A stretch of DNA of 64,000 nt. Origin: JBCBSZ01 sp039818945 (GTDB taxonomy: Bacteria > Actinomycetota > Acidimicrobiia > Acidimicrobiales > Poriferisodalaceae). The notes below the pieces were generated by a model, which made no database searches, was not told where the DNA came from, and was given only the letters and a program-made list of their open reading frames with translations. Below are positions 15,588 through 23,982 of this stretch, one piece after another. Where the stretch lies: NCBI GenBank assembly GCA_039818945.1, contig JBCBSZ010000015.1, positions 19,348 to 83,347 on the forward strand. Reading direction: 5' to 3'. The translations under genes and the position numbers were made by a program. Positions within the stretch are counted from its first letter, which is position 1. Each line of letters begins with the position of its first letter.

Positions 15588-15998
15588 TCAGTCCGGCAGC
15601 GCGACCCACGCGGTCGCGAGCAGACAGCGAACGGCGTCGTCGCGATCGCACCACACCTCGCACTCGGCGACCCGTTCGTCACCCACCCGCTCGATCGCCA
15701 CGACCGACCCGCCGGTGACGACCGGGCTGCCGTCGAGGACGACGTTCGGGAAGCGGGCTCGGATGCGTCGCACGCTGGTCGGCCCGGCCCACGCCATGAG
15801 CATGTTGAGGACGTAGCCCATGTTGAGGGGGGTCTGGTTGAGCAGGCGCCCGTCGAAACCGCGCGCCCTGGTGTACTCCCGGTCCCAGTGCAGCGGGGTG
15901 GGATCGCGCAGGATCGCCGCGGTCGTCTGCATCCGCTCCGGCGTCGCACCCCCCGGCAGCTCGAACGGTGGGATGGCGTCGCCGATCGCGACCCTCAC
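15588..15998 (-). CDS. MaoC-like hot-dog enoyl-CoA hydratase subunit
   Basis: 136 residues. The hot-dog helix region reads ILRDPTPLHWDREYTRARGF, which corresponds to the MaoC D-x4-H hydratase motif (DPTPLH). A later hot-dog strand region (VVTGGSVVAIERV) follows. GTG start overlapping the stop of the next upstream gene by 4 nt (GTGA). The pairing with the 153-residue hot-dog protein suggests an alpha-beta hydratase heteromer, as known for actinobacterial sterol or fatty acyl-CoA hydratases. Confidence 0.82.
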   Translation of the reverse strand: MRVAIGDAIPPFELPGGATPERMQTTAAILRDPTPLHWDREYTRARGFDGRLLNQTPLNMGYVLNMLMAWAGPTSVRRIRARFPNVVLDGSPVVTGGSVVAIERVGDERVAECEVWCDRDDAVRCLLATAWVALPD

Positions 15999-16456
15999 GA
16001 CGCCATCCGGTCGTCGACGCGGTAGTAGTGCCAGCGGAACGCGACCTCGGCGACCTCCGCCCCGTCGTCGTCGACGAGCGAGAACACGTACGTCACCGAG
16101 TCCCGCAGGCTCCCACGCCCGTCCGTCGAGCGCGCGTGCTCGGTGATGGAGCCGGTGATCGAGTACCGCTCGTCCTCCCGCAGCGGCCGACGCAGCGTCC
16201 AGTCGTAGTAGTCGATGCTCACCCGGTCGCCGGGCATCGAGTGCGCTGCGTCGAAGAGCTCCTGGATCGTCGTGCCCGCGCCGTTGATCGCAACGTGGAA
16301 CAGGTGGGCGGGGTGGGCCAGACCATCCGGGAGCTGGTCGGCGGCGCAGGCATCGGTGAAGAGGAAGTTCTCCCAGTGGGCGATCTCGTAGGTCCCACCG
16401 GCGAGCGCCGTGCCGACCAGCGCCTGCATCTCCTCCTCGGACGGGATGGCGCTCAT
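15995..16456 (-). CDS. MaoC N-terminal-type hot-dog protein (partner hydratase subunit)
   Basis: 153 residues resembling the FAS1-type N-terminal dehydratase domain (structural hot-dog without the catalytic D-x4-H). HPAHLFHVAINGAGTTIQELFD and PGDRVSIDYYDW are visible family positions, followed by DSVTYVF and FRWHYYRVDD strands. Likely the substrate-binding partner of the 136-residue MaoC subunit, with which it is coupled by a 4-nt overlap. Upstream it is coupled to an SDR by ATGA, giving a three-gene operon. Confidence 0.78.
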   Translation of the reverse strand: MSAIPSEEEMQALVGTALAGGTYEIAHWENFLFTDACAADQLPDGLAHPAHLFHVAINGAGTTIQELFDAAHSMPGDRVSIDYYDWTLRRPLREDERYSITGSITEHARSTDGRGSLRDSVTYVFSLVDDDGAEVAEVAFRWHYYRVDDRMAS

Positions 16457-17223
16457 CCGACCAGCATCCCGCCGTCGACGACGAGTGCGTGACCTGTCGT
16501 GAACGAGGACGCGTCCGAGCACAACCACAGCGCGGCGTCGGCGATCTCCTCGGGTGCACCGAAGCGGCGGAACTTGCTGAGTCGAGCGGCGACGTCGCCG
16601 GCGTCGCGACCCCGACGCTCCATGGCGTTGCGCAGCATGGGGGTGTCGATGGCGCCCGGGCAGATGGCGTTCACCCGGATGTCGTGGCGGGCGTAGTCCA
16701 TCGCGGCGCTGCGGGTGAGACCGAGCACGGCGTGCTTGCTCGCCGTGTAGGCGGGCTGGCCGAACTGCGGCGTGAACGAGTTGGTCGACGCGATGTTCAC
16801 GATCGAACCGCCGCTCCCCGCCTCGACCATCGCCCTGAGCTCCGCCTTCATCGTGAGGAACACCCCGCGGGTGTTCACCGCCATCATGCGGTCGAAGTCG
16901 TCGTCGGCGCACTCCGCGAGCGGCACCGTCTCGAACTCGATGGCGGCAGCGTTGACCGCGCAGTCGAGGCGGCCGTGGCGCTCGATGAGCTCGGCGACGA
17001 CCACGGCGACGTCGGCGGCGGACGACACGTCCCCGGCCAGGAAGGAGACGGCCCCTGCGGCCGGTGCGCACGCGGCGAGGAGGTCGTCGGCCCCGGCGTC
17101 GTCGAGGTCGGTCGCGACCACATCCGCGCCCGCCTCGGCGAGCCGGAGCGTGATCGCCCGCCCCATCCCCCCGGTCGCGCCGGTCACGAGCGCGGCGCGC
17201 CCGGTCAGGTCCTGGTCCGCCAT
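16453..17223 (-). CDS. Short-chain dehydrogenase/reductase (SDR)
   Basis: 256 residues. TGATGGMG nucleotide loop, NAAA in CAVNAAAIEF where NNAG is usual, catalytic Ser in NIASTNSF and YTASKHAV with Tyr-x3-Lys. VNAICPGAIDTPM and the terminal TTGHALVVDGGMLVG fit 3-hydroxyacyl-type SDRs. First gene of an operon with two hot-dog hydratase subunits, consistent with a beta-oxidation-like step pair (hydratase then dehydrogenase). Confidence 0.93.
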   Translation of the reverse strand: MADQDLTGRAALVTGATGGMGRAITLRLAEAGADVVATDLDDAGADDLLAACAPAAGAVSFLAGDVSSAADVAVVVAELIERHGRLDCAVNAAAIEFETVPLAECADDDFDRMMAVNTRGVFLTMKAELRAMVEAGSGGSIVNIASTNSFTPQFGQPAYTASKHAVLGLTRSAAMDYARHDIRVNAICPGAIDTPMLRNAMERRGRDAGDVAARLSKFRRFGAPEEIADAALWLCSDASSFTTGHALVVDGGMLVG

Positions 17224-17360
17224 CCGATCCCCCTGTGCGTTCGAAGCCCGCTCCCGATCATGGCCGGTCGGCGCGCCCGGATCCCAGCGCAGCCGCTCCG
17301 GTTGGGTCCCCGGTTCGGATCATGGGTAGACACCGGTCGGCGACGACGAGGGGATGCGAC

Positions 17361-18311
17361 ATGGGAGACCGAGAGAACTTCGGCGAGGACACGACCGCCG
17401 ACGAGGCGGTCGACGGGCTCGACCTCTCCGGGCGGAGGTTCCTCATCACGGGGGCATCGGGTGGCCTCGGGGCGGAGGCCGCCAGGGCGTTGGCGTCGAA
17501 GGGTGCGTCGATCACGCTCACCGCCCGCGACCTCCCCAAGGCCGAGGCCACGGTCGCGGCGATTGCGACCGCGACCGGGAACGACGACATCACCATCGAG
17601 GAGCTCGAGCTCGGCAACCTCGCCAGCATCCGGGCGTTCGCCCAGCGGTGGAACGACCAGCACGACCACCTCGACGTGTTGATCAACAACGCAGGGGTCA
17701 TGGCCTGCCCGAAGGACACGACCGACGACGGCTTCGAGCGCCAGTTCGGGACCAACCACCTCGGCCACTTCCTGCTGACCGCCCTCATCGCTCCGACCCT
17801 CCTGGCGGCCGGTCCGGGTGCCCGCATCGTCAACCTCTCGTCCCGGGCCCACCACAACTCGGCGGTGGACATCGACGACCTCCACTTCGAGCGCAGGCCC
17901 TACGACCGTTGGGTCGCCTACGGCCAGTCCAAGACGGCCAACGTGCTCCACGCCGTCGAGCTCGACCGGCGACTGCGGGACCGAGGCGTCCGTGCGTTCG
18001 CGCTCCACCCCGGCGCGATCGTCACCGACCTCGGCCGGCACCTCACCGCGGAGGACATCGCCGCCTACACCAAGGACCGTCCGAGCCTGAAGCTGAAGAG
18101 CGTCGAGGCCGGCGCTGCGACGACCGTGTACGCCGCCACGGCTCCCGAGCTCGACGGTCAGGGCGGCGTGTACCTCGAGGACTGCGGCATCGCCGAGGTC
18201 GACGACGAGTCGCCCGAGAGCGGCGTGCGCTCGTACGCCGTCGACACCGACGCCGCCCGGCGGCTTTGGTCGGTGAGCGAGGAGCACGTCGGCGAGACCG
18301 CCGACCTCTGA
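17361..18311 (+). CDS. Short-chain dehydrogenase (retinol dehydrogenase/protochlorophyllide reductase-like)
   Basis: 316 residues. LITGASGGLGAEAARAL is the cofactor loop, LINNAGVMACP, NLSSRAHHNS and YGQSKTANVLHA carry the catalytic set. The long insert around the FERQFGTNHLGHFLLT segment is typical of the RDH-like SDR subgroup. The ATG at 17361 was chosen for the GAGGGG site about 8 nt upstream; a -10-like TAGACA is at 17327-17332. Divergent from the SDR/hydratase operon. Confidence 0.92.
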   Translation: MGDRENFGEDTTADEAVDGLDLSGRRFLITGASGGLGAEAARALASKGASITLTARDLPKAEATVAAIATATGNDDITIEELELGNLASIRAFAQRWNDQHDHLDVLINNAGVMACPKDTTDDGFERQFGTNHLGHFLLTALIAPTLLAAGPGARIVNLSSRAHHNSAVDIDDLHFERRPYDRWVAYGQSKTANVLHAVELDRRLRDRGVRAFALHPGAIVTDLGRHLTAEDIAAYTKDRPSLKLKSVEAGAATTVYAATAPELDGQGGVYLEDCGIAEVDDESPESGVRSYAVDTDAARRLWSVSEEHVGETADL

Positions 18312-18314
18312 CCG

Positions 18315-18629
18315 TCAGCGGCTGGTGCGTCGCAGCAGGAGGTAGAGCAGCGGAGAGAACATGCCGACGATCGCGGCGCCAACGATCCACGGCCACGGAT
18401 TCGCTCCTCGGGAGCGAGCGTCGCGGTGCAACCAGACGCAGATGACCGCCACGGCGATCACGAGATCGACGTAGATCTGCCACGACGCCCAGTTGAAGGT
18501 GATCGCGTCGGCGAAGCCGCCGAGACCGTCGACCCCGAGCGCGACGACGGTCAGCGCACCGAAGGCGACGAGCACCGCACCCAGCACGTTCCGCTCGATC
18601 GTCGTCGTCGAGCCCTCGCCACCGGCCAT
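18315..18629 (-). CDS. DUF2834-like small integral membrane protein
   Basis: 104 residues with three hydrophobic segments (about 15-33, 50-66, 80-98). FNWASWQIYVDLVIAV, WLHRDARSRG and the terminal SPLLYLLLRR resemble DUF2834 membrane proteins of unknown role. Ends only 3 bases from the convergent SDR gene. Its ATG overlaps the stop of a 19-codon reading frame immediately upstream (TGATG). Confidence 0.7.
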   Translation of the reverse strand: MAGGEGSTTTIERNVLGAVLVAFGALTVVALGVDGLGGFADAITFNWASWQIYVDLVIAVAVICVWLHRDARSRGANPWPWIVGAAIVGMFSPLLYLLLRRTSR

Positions 18630-18688
18630 CACGCCGCCTCGGCGTCGAGGTACGCCTCGACGGTCTCGATCGGGTCGGTCTCGGTCAT
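18629..18688 (-). CDS. Possible 19-residue leader peptide or gene remnant
   Basis: ATG-initiated frame encoding a 19-residue acidic peptide (begins MTETDPIETVEAYLD) that stops exactly at the start of the membrane protein gene with a one-base TGATG overlap. The sequence resembles the first helix of SnoaL/NTF2-like proteins, so it may be the stub of a deleted gene; it could also act in translational coupling. Too short to be sure it is translated. Confidence 0.25.
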   Translation of the reverse strand: MTETDPIETVEAYLDAEAA

Positions 18689-18814
18689 CTCGCCCCTGGA
18701 TCCGGATTGTAGTGATCGCTACGAACCTAGCGGCGGCCCCGTCGAACGACAAGGCCGGGGCCGCGGAACCACGCAGGGCGCTGGCCCGGTCGACGTGGTG
18801 CTCGACGACGCCCC

Positions 18815-18820
18815 TAGCCT
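18815..18820 (+). promoter_or_regulatory. -10 element of a probable leaderless promoter
   Basis: TAGCCT followed by 7 nt and GTG at 18828, matching the spacing seen at the response regulator, P450 and MarR genes. It supports the choice of start for the following secreted protein. Confidence 0.5.
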
Positions 18821-18827
18821 CACGACC

Positions 18828-19316
18828 GTGTCCGGATGGGGAGCGACGCTCCGATCGCCGCAGCGAGTGACGGCCGTGACCGCCGTGGCAGCGGTCGCGC
18901 TCCTGGCCGTCGTGTTCGGCGCGTGGCCGGACGGGGACGGCGCCGGCGCCTCGACGGCCAGCGAGCGCCTCGCCGTGCTGGACTGCGAGATCGAGGATCG
19001 TGGCGAGAGCCAGCCGGCCGACCGCAACGGGCTCCCGTACGACGTGCGCACCCACGCGTGCGTCGTCGACGGCGAGCCGATCGCGTTCCACTTCGAGTTC
19101 CTCACCGAACCGACGATCCACCAGGTGGGTGAGGTCGACGACCCCGAGGGCGCTTCGCTCGCGGTGAGCGGCGACGGTTGGCGGATCCATCTCGTCGGTG
19201 ACGGGAGCAACGACGGCGAGCTCGCGGACGAGATCGCCGTGGCCACCGACGGCGACGTCGGCCGCCTCCTCACGGCGTTCGTCTGTCGCATCCGCCACCC
19301 CGACGACGAGCTCTGA
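18828..19316 (+). CDS. Hypothetical exported or membrane-anchored protein
   Basis: 162 residues. One hydrophobic segment near the N-terminus (about 14-32: VTAVAAVALLAVVFGAW) is followed by a soluble domain with three Cys (LDCEIED, HACVVDG, FVCRIRHPD). No lipobox Cys is placed for lipidation. I do not recognise the family. The paired strands in PIAFHFEFL and GWRIHLVGDG suggest a small beta domain outside the membrane. Start chosen by the TAGCCT-N7-GTG leaderless signal. It is followed 46 nt later by the PLC-like membrane protein on the same strand. Confidence 0.65.
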   Translation: MSGWGATLRSPQRVTAVTAVAAVALLAVVFGAWPDGDGAGASTASERLAVLDCEIEDRGESQPADRNGLPYDVRTHACVVDGEPIAFHFEFLTEPTIHQVGEVDDPEGASLAVSGDGWRIHLVGDGSNDGELADEIAVATDGDVGRLLTAFVCRIRHPDDEL

Positions 19317-19362
19317 GCGCGCCCCACCACCCGGCGTTCGGCGACCGTGCGAAGCTCGGCCC

Positions 19363-21432
19363 GTGCAGGTCGTGCGTTCGGATCGGCTGGCCACCGCCCT
19401 CGTGGTGGCTGCGAGCTCGCTCCTCGTGATCGGCGCGCTGACCGCGTACGCACGCGACAACATCCTCGACGCCGGCGAGTTCGCCGATCGCGGCGCCGCC
19501 ACGCTCGACGATCCGGACGTGCGCAGCTTCGTCGCTCGTGAGGCCGTCGACGGGCTCGTCGAGTTGCGGCCCGACCTGTTGAGCGTGCGCCCGATCCTCC
19601 TCGCCGCGACCGAGTTCATCCTCGACAGCGACACGGCGGCCGACATCCTCCGGTTCGGTCTCGCCGAGACCCACGCCACCCTGCTGAGCGGCAGCGACGA
19701 CACGGTCACGGTGCGACTCGCCGATCTCCTCCTGATCGTGAACGCACAGGTCCGGGCCCTGCAGCCCGAGCTGGCCGAGGAGCTCCCCGACGACCTCACG
19801 GACACGCTCGTCACGGTGGTCACGAGGGACCAGCTGACCGATCTCGTCGACGCCGCCGACGACGTGCGCGCTGCGGCGATCCTCCTGCCACTGCTCGCCC
19901 TCGTGGGCTACGGCGCCGCGATCGCGGCCGCTCGGCATCGCCGCCGCGAGCTCGTCCCGGTGGGGGCGGGGATCGCGGTGGTCGGGGGCGTGCTGGTCGT
20001 CGGCGAGCGACTCGGGTCGCGGATCGCCGACCGGACGGCGGGGCGCGCCGCAGCGGCCGTGTGGGACTCCTACGCCGGAGACCTGACCACCTGGGGGCTC
20101 GTGCTCGTCGCCGTCGGCACGGCCCTCGGGGCCGGAGCCGCCGCGATGCTCCGCCCGCTGACGATCGACGCGGTCGTCGAGGCGGTCCGGACCGCACTCG
20201 CCTGGCGCTCCGGTACCCCGCTCGGCGCGGTCGTGCGCATCCTCGCGACGCTGTCCATCGGGCTCTGGTTGCTCACCGACCCCGGAGGTGCCGTCGACGC
20301 CGTCGTGCGCATCCTCGGGCTGGTCCTGCTCGCCACCACGGTCGCCCAGGTCCTCACCGCGGTCGCCGCGGGTGAGCCCTCGATCGATGCCGCGCCGACC
20401 CGCCGGCGCCTCGCGGCGTGGAGCGTCGGTGCCGCCGCCCTGGTCGGGATCGTGGCGCTGCTCGGGTTCGGGATCGTGCGCAGCGTCGGTCGGGGCGTCG
20501 AGGCCGCCGACGGCGTCGGGTGCAACGGCAGCGTCCTGCTCTGCGACCGTCCGCTCGACGACGTGGTGATCGCGGCGACGCACAACTCCAACTCGGCTGC
20601 GGCCGACGGGTACCTCGCCGCCAACCACTCGCAGGGCATCATCGAACAGCTCGACGCCGGCTACCGCGGACTGCTGATCGACACCTGGTACGGGATCGAG
20701 GGCACGCTCGGGGTCGTCATCACCGAACGGGCCCGGCCCACGGGATCGGATCGCGAGGAGCTCGTCGCCGAGATCGGCGAGGAAGCGGTCGCGGCCGCGG
20801 AGGCCGTGCAGGCCCGTCAGAGCGACCTGGGCGGTGATGCCCAGGCCTACCTGTGCCATGCCCTGTGCGAGACGGGCGCGACGCCGCTGAGCACCGAGCT
20901 CGAGGCGATGCGGCGCTGGCTCGAACGGCATCCACGCGAGGTGCTGGTGCTGTTCATCCAGGACGAGCTGACGCCCGAGGACACGCGCGACGCCTTCGAG
21001 AGCGCAGGGCTCGGCCGCTACCTCCACGAGCAGTCGATCGACGAACCGTTCCCGACGCTCGGCGAGATGATCGATGCCGGTCGGCGGGTGTTCGTGATGG
21101 CGGAGAACGACAGCGGCGACGTCCCCTGGTACCACGACGGCTTCGCCTTCACCCAGGAGACGCCGTTCAGCTTCGCCTCCGTCGACGACTTCTCGTGCGA
21201 CGAGAACCGGGGCACGCCAGACAGCCCGCTCTTCCTCGTCAACCACTTCGTCAGCCCGCCCGATGCCGAGGCGGCGGATGCAGCCAACGACGCCTCGCTC
21301 ATCGTCGACCGGGTGCGGGCGTGCGAGCGCGAGCGCGACGCCACCGTGACGATGGTCGCGGTCGACTTCTTCGCCCGCGGTGACGTGCTCGCCGCGGTCG
21401 ACGAGCTGAACGGTGTCGCGGTCGACCGCTGA
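19363..21432 (+). CDS. Polytopic membrane protein fused to a PI-PLC X-like phosphodiesterase domain
   Basis: 689 residues. The first part (1-370) has an N-terminal TM, a 150-residue exposed region (DPDVRSFVAREAVDGLVELRP) and about six further TMs. After a last TM comes a PLC X-type domain (about 385-689): VIAATHNSNS with the first catalytic His near 406, YRGLLIDTWYG with the metal/base Asp, and AYLCHALCETG with the second His, then EVLVLFIQDE. These are the H-D-H positions of bacterial phosphatidylinositol-specific phospholipases C. It probably cleaves a lipid headgroup or a glycerophosphodiester outside the cell. The exposed N-terminal module resembles that of the 403-residue protein at 47563. 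GTG start; confidence is lower for substrate. Confidence 0.75.
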   Translation: MQVVRSDRLATALVVAASSLLVIGALTAYARDNILDAGEFADRGAATLDDPDVRSFVAREAVDGLVELRPDLLSVRPILLAATEFILDSDTAADILRFGLAETHATLLSGSDDTVTVRLADLLLIVNAQVRALQPELAEELPDDLTDTLVTVVTRDQLTDLVDAADDVRAAAILLPLLALVGYGAAIAAARHRRRELVPVGAGIAVVGGVLVVGERLGSRIADRTAGRAAAAVWDSYAGDLTTWGLVLVAVGTALGAGAAAMLRPLTIDAVVEAVRTALAWRSGTPLGAVVRILATLSIGLWLLTDPGGAVDAVVRILGLVLLATTVAQVLTAVAAGEPSIDAAPTRRRLAAWSVGAAALVGIVALLGFGIVRSVGRGVEAADGVGCNGSVLLCDRPLDDVVIAATHNSNSAAADGYLAANHSQGIIEQLDAGYRGLLIDTWYGIEGTLGVVITERARPTGSDREELVAEIGEEAVAAAEAVQARQSDLGGDAQAYLCHALCETGATPLSTELEAMRRWLERHPREVLVLFIQDELTPEDTRDAFESAGLGRYLHEQSIDEPFPTLGEMIDAGRRVFVMAENDSGDVPWYHDGFAFTQETPFSFASVDDFSCDENRGTPDSPLFLVNHFVSPPDAEAADAANDASLIVDRVRACERERDATVTMVAVDFFARGDVLAAVDELNGVAVDR

Positions 21433-21561
21433 CACACCGTGTTCACGGGCGCCGACCCGAGGCCTCCGGTACCGTCGGATCGAAGTACACGCACGCTCCT
21501 GACTACGGGTCCGCTCGCCAGCGGGCGCTCCCGGCTGCAGTTGCCGCACACGGGAGTGCCC

Positions 21562-21945
21562 ATGAAGCTGACGATGACGGCCGCGATCACGGCTCGGTGG
21601 GGCCATCGGGTCGACGGGCTCGTCCACACCCACGCCTGGACCGTCTCGGCGACCGTCGAGGGACCACCCGACGCCGACAAGGTGGTGCCGGCCGACGACC
21701 TCGAGGCGGTCCTCGCCTCGACGGTCGCGCCGTGGGAGGGCTGCTACCTCACCGCCGCCGACGTGGGCGACTGGAAGGGCTATCGCCCGATCGTCTGGGA
21801 CCGGGAGCCCACCGTCGAGGAGATCGTGCGCCGGCTGTGGGTCGAGCTCGAACCGGTCGTGCCCGGCCTCGTCGAGCTGTCCCTCGTCGAGGCCCACGAG
21901 TTCGACCGCACGCGCATGGTGCGCCTGTCGCGATCGACGGTCTGA
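21562..21945 (+). CDS. 6-pyruvoyl-tetrahydropterin synthase/QueD-like protein
   Basis: 127 residues, one T-fold unit. MTAAITARWGH and LVHTHAWTVSATVEG give the His ligands (H...HxH) that hold zinc in PTPS/QueD enzymes. ADDLEAVLASTVAPWEG, PTVEEIVRRLW and LVEAHEFDRTRMVR (a Glu-containing final strand) follow the fold. The catalytic Cys found in many PTPS enzymes is absent between the His motifs, so the reaction is uncertain. No other queuosine or pterin genes are adjacent. ATG at 21562 chosen because upstream sequence is non-coding in character. Confidence 0.75.
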   Translation: MKLTMTAAITARWGHRVDGLVHTHAWTVSATVEGPPDADKVVPADDLEAVLASTVAPWEGCYLTAADVGDWKGYRPIVWDREPTVEEIVRRLWVELEPVVPGLVELSLVEAHEFDRTRMVRLSRSTV

Positions 21946-22047
21946 GCCCATCGCCGACGCGAGCGCGTCCGGTCGCGCCCGACATCGGCCGGCGACGGTC
22001 CCGCTCGCACTACGCTCCGCCGAGCCCTCGTCGAGGACGGAGCGCAG

Positions 22048-23982
22048 ATGGAGCGGGGATCTCGAGCCAGGGGCCGCTGGCCACTGATCGTCGTCCTCGC
22101 GCTCGGCGTCCTGCTCACCGGCATCGACGCTGCCGGCGCCCAGCAGGGCGACCGCGACCCCGCGGCCGAGCTCGCCGAGCGGCATGCGCCGGTGCTGGTC
22201 CTGAAGGCACAGGACGACGAGTGCGACACCGACGGCGAGCCGTACCTGCCCACCTCGGTCGACATCGTGCTCGACAACCCGGAGGTCGTGCTCCGACAGT
22301 CGGGCGGGACGAGGCCGGTCCTCATGCGGGCGCCGGGCGCGGCGGATCTGTTCGGCGGCGGTGCTGGCACCCACCTCGACTTCCCGGGTGACTCGCTCGA
22401 CCCCGGCTGCGTGTACGAGGCCGACAACCGGCGGCTGACCGGCGACCGGGCCGTCGTCTACGCCCACGTCGCGAGCCAGGCCGACCGCCCGGGGCTCCTC
22501 GCGCTGCAGTACTGGTTCTTCTGGTACTACAACGACTGGAACAACAAGCACGAGGGCGACTGGGAGGGCATCCAGCTCGTCTTCGAGGCCGACAGCGTCG
22601 ACGAGGCGCTCACCGTCGACCCGATCGAGGTCGGCTACGCGCAGCACGAGGGCGGCGAGCGAGCCGGCTGGGGCTCGTCGAAGTTGGAGCGGATCGGTGA
22701 CCGCCCGGTCGTCTACCCATCGGCCGGCTCGCACGCCAGCTACTTCGGCTCGGCCCTCTACCTCGGCCGCAGCGGCTCCGAGGGGTTCGGCTGCGACAAC
22801 ACCGACGGCCCGTCGCGGCAGCTCGACCCCGAGGTGGTCGTGCTCCCCGACACCGTCGACGACCCGTCCGACCCCCTCGCCTGGCTGGCCTTCGAGGGCC
22901 GGTGGGGCGAGGAGCAGTCCGGTCCCTTCAACGGCCCGACCGGACCACAGACCAAGGGACGCTGGACCGCGCCGTTCGAGTGGCAGGACGAGCTGCGCGA
23001 CGCGAGCGTCGTGGTGCCGGCGGGCGACTCCGCGGGGAACGCCGTGATCGACGTCTTCTGCGCAGCGACCGAGGTCGGTTCCGGCCTGCTCGTCACGGCG
23101 ACGCGATCGCCGCTGGTGCTGCTCGTGCTGATCCTCCTGGCCGTCGGCATCTGGCGGTTCCTCGCGGCGCGGACCGACTGGACCCCGGTCGAGGCCCTGC
23201 CGTTGCGCAGACGTCGGTCCGTGGGGCAGTCGATCCGCTCGGCCCTGCTGCTCTACCGCTCGCACTGGCGGGCGATGCTCGGCATCGGGGCAGTCCACCT
23301 CCCGGTCGCCTTCCTCGCCGGACTGCTGGTCGGACTCGCCCGGTGGCTGGTGCCGTTCACCGACGCGCTGCTCGAGCTCGTCGCCGCTCGCTCGGGCTTC
23401 GGCGTCGTCTTCGTGATCATCATCGGCAGCGCGGGCAACCTCCTCGCCCTCGTCATCGTCGGCGCTGCCGTGGCGGACTACCTCGACGATCTCGACGACG
23501 GGCGGACGGCTCGCGGTGTTGCGTCCTACCGGTCGGTGTTCGCCCACCTCCGACCGCTGGCGTCCGGCACGCTGCGAGCGGCCCTGGTGGTCGTCGGCCT
23601 GGCCGTCACGGTCATCGGACTGCCGTGGGCGATCCGCCAGCTCGTCCGCTACCAGCTGGTACCGCAGGTCGTCGTGCTCGAGGAACGCTCCGGTGCGGCC
23701 GCCACGGCGCGCAGCAGCGAGCTCGTCATCGGACGGTGGGGCCCGACCGCCGCGCTCGTCGTCTCCGCGACGCTGCTCGTGCAGGTGACCGGCATGGTCG
23801 TGAGCCTGCTGGTGCTCCTCGTGCTCGTGTCGTTGCCGATCTGGGCGTTCGGCCTCGTGGTCGCCAGCGTCCATGCGATCGTGTCACCGCTGGGCGCCCT
23901 GGCGGTCACCCTCTGGTACGGCGACGCCGTGGCCGAGGAGGACGGGCGCCCTGCCGCCGAGCCGCTCGAGGTGGCGACGTGA
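22048..23982 (+). CDS. Secreted Vps62-like domain fused to a membrane domain
   Basis: 644 residues. A signal peptide (WPLIVVLALGVLLTGIDA) ends near Ala-Gln-Gln. Residues about 40-330 resemble the Vps62/DUF946 domain: ELAERHAPVLVLKAQDDE, LQYWFFWYYNDWNNKHEGDW near 150-170, GYAQHEGGER and YPSAGSHASYF. A TM at about 351-370 is followed by a hydrophobic C-terminal region with roughly five to six more helices. Role unknown; Vps62 domains are found in fungal sorting proteins and bacterial secreted proteins. The next gene overlaps by GTGA, so the two membrane proteins are made together. A -10-like TACGCT lies at 22011. Confidence 0.7.
   Translation: MERGSRARGRWPLIVVLALGVLLTGIDAAGAQQGDRDPAAELAERHAPVLVLKAQDDECDTDGEPYLPTSVDIVLDNPEVVLRQSGGTRPVLMRAPGAADLFGGGAGTHLDFPGDSLDPGCVYEADNRRLTGDRAVVYAHVASQADRPGLLALQYWFFWYYNDWNNKHEGDWEGIQLVFEADSVDEALTVDPIEVGYAQHEGGERAGWGSSKLERIGDRPVVYPSAGSHASYFGSALYLGRSGSEGFGCDNTDGPSRQLDPEVVVLPDTVDDPSDPLAWLAFEGRWGEEQSGPFNGPTGPQTKGRWTAPFEWQDELRDASVVVPAGDSAGNAVIDVFCAATEVGSGLLVTATRSPLVLLVLILLAVGIWRFLAARTDWTPVEALPLRRRRSVGQSIRSALLLYRSHWRAMLGIGAVHLPVAFLAGLLVGLARWLVPFTDALLELVAARSGFGVVFVIIIGSAGNLLALVIVGAAVADYLDDLDDGRTARGVASYRSVFAHLRPLASGTLRAALVVVGLAVTVIGLPWAIRQLVRYQLVPQVVVLEERSGAAATARSSELVIGRWGPTAALVVSATLLVQVTGMVVSLLVLLVLVSLPIWAFGLVVASVHAIVSPLGALAVTLWYGDAVAEEDGRPAAEPLEVAT

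Noticed and set aside
19270..23874. Very long open frame on the minus strand, opposite several plus-strand membrane proteins
   Set aside because: Composition is Arg/His/Asp repetitive with no fold or motif, while the plus strand encodes a PLC-like enzyme, PTPS-like and Vps62-like proteins with clear motifs. It is an antisense shadow caused by high GC.
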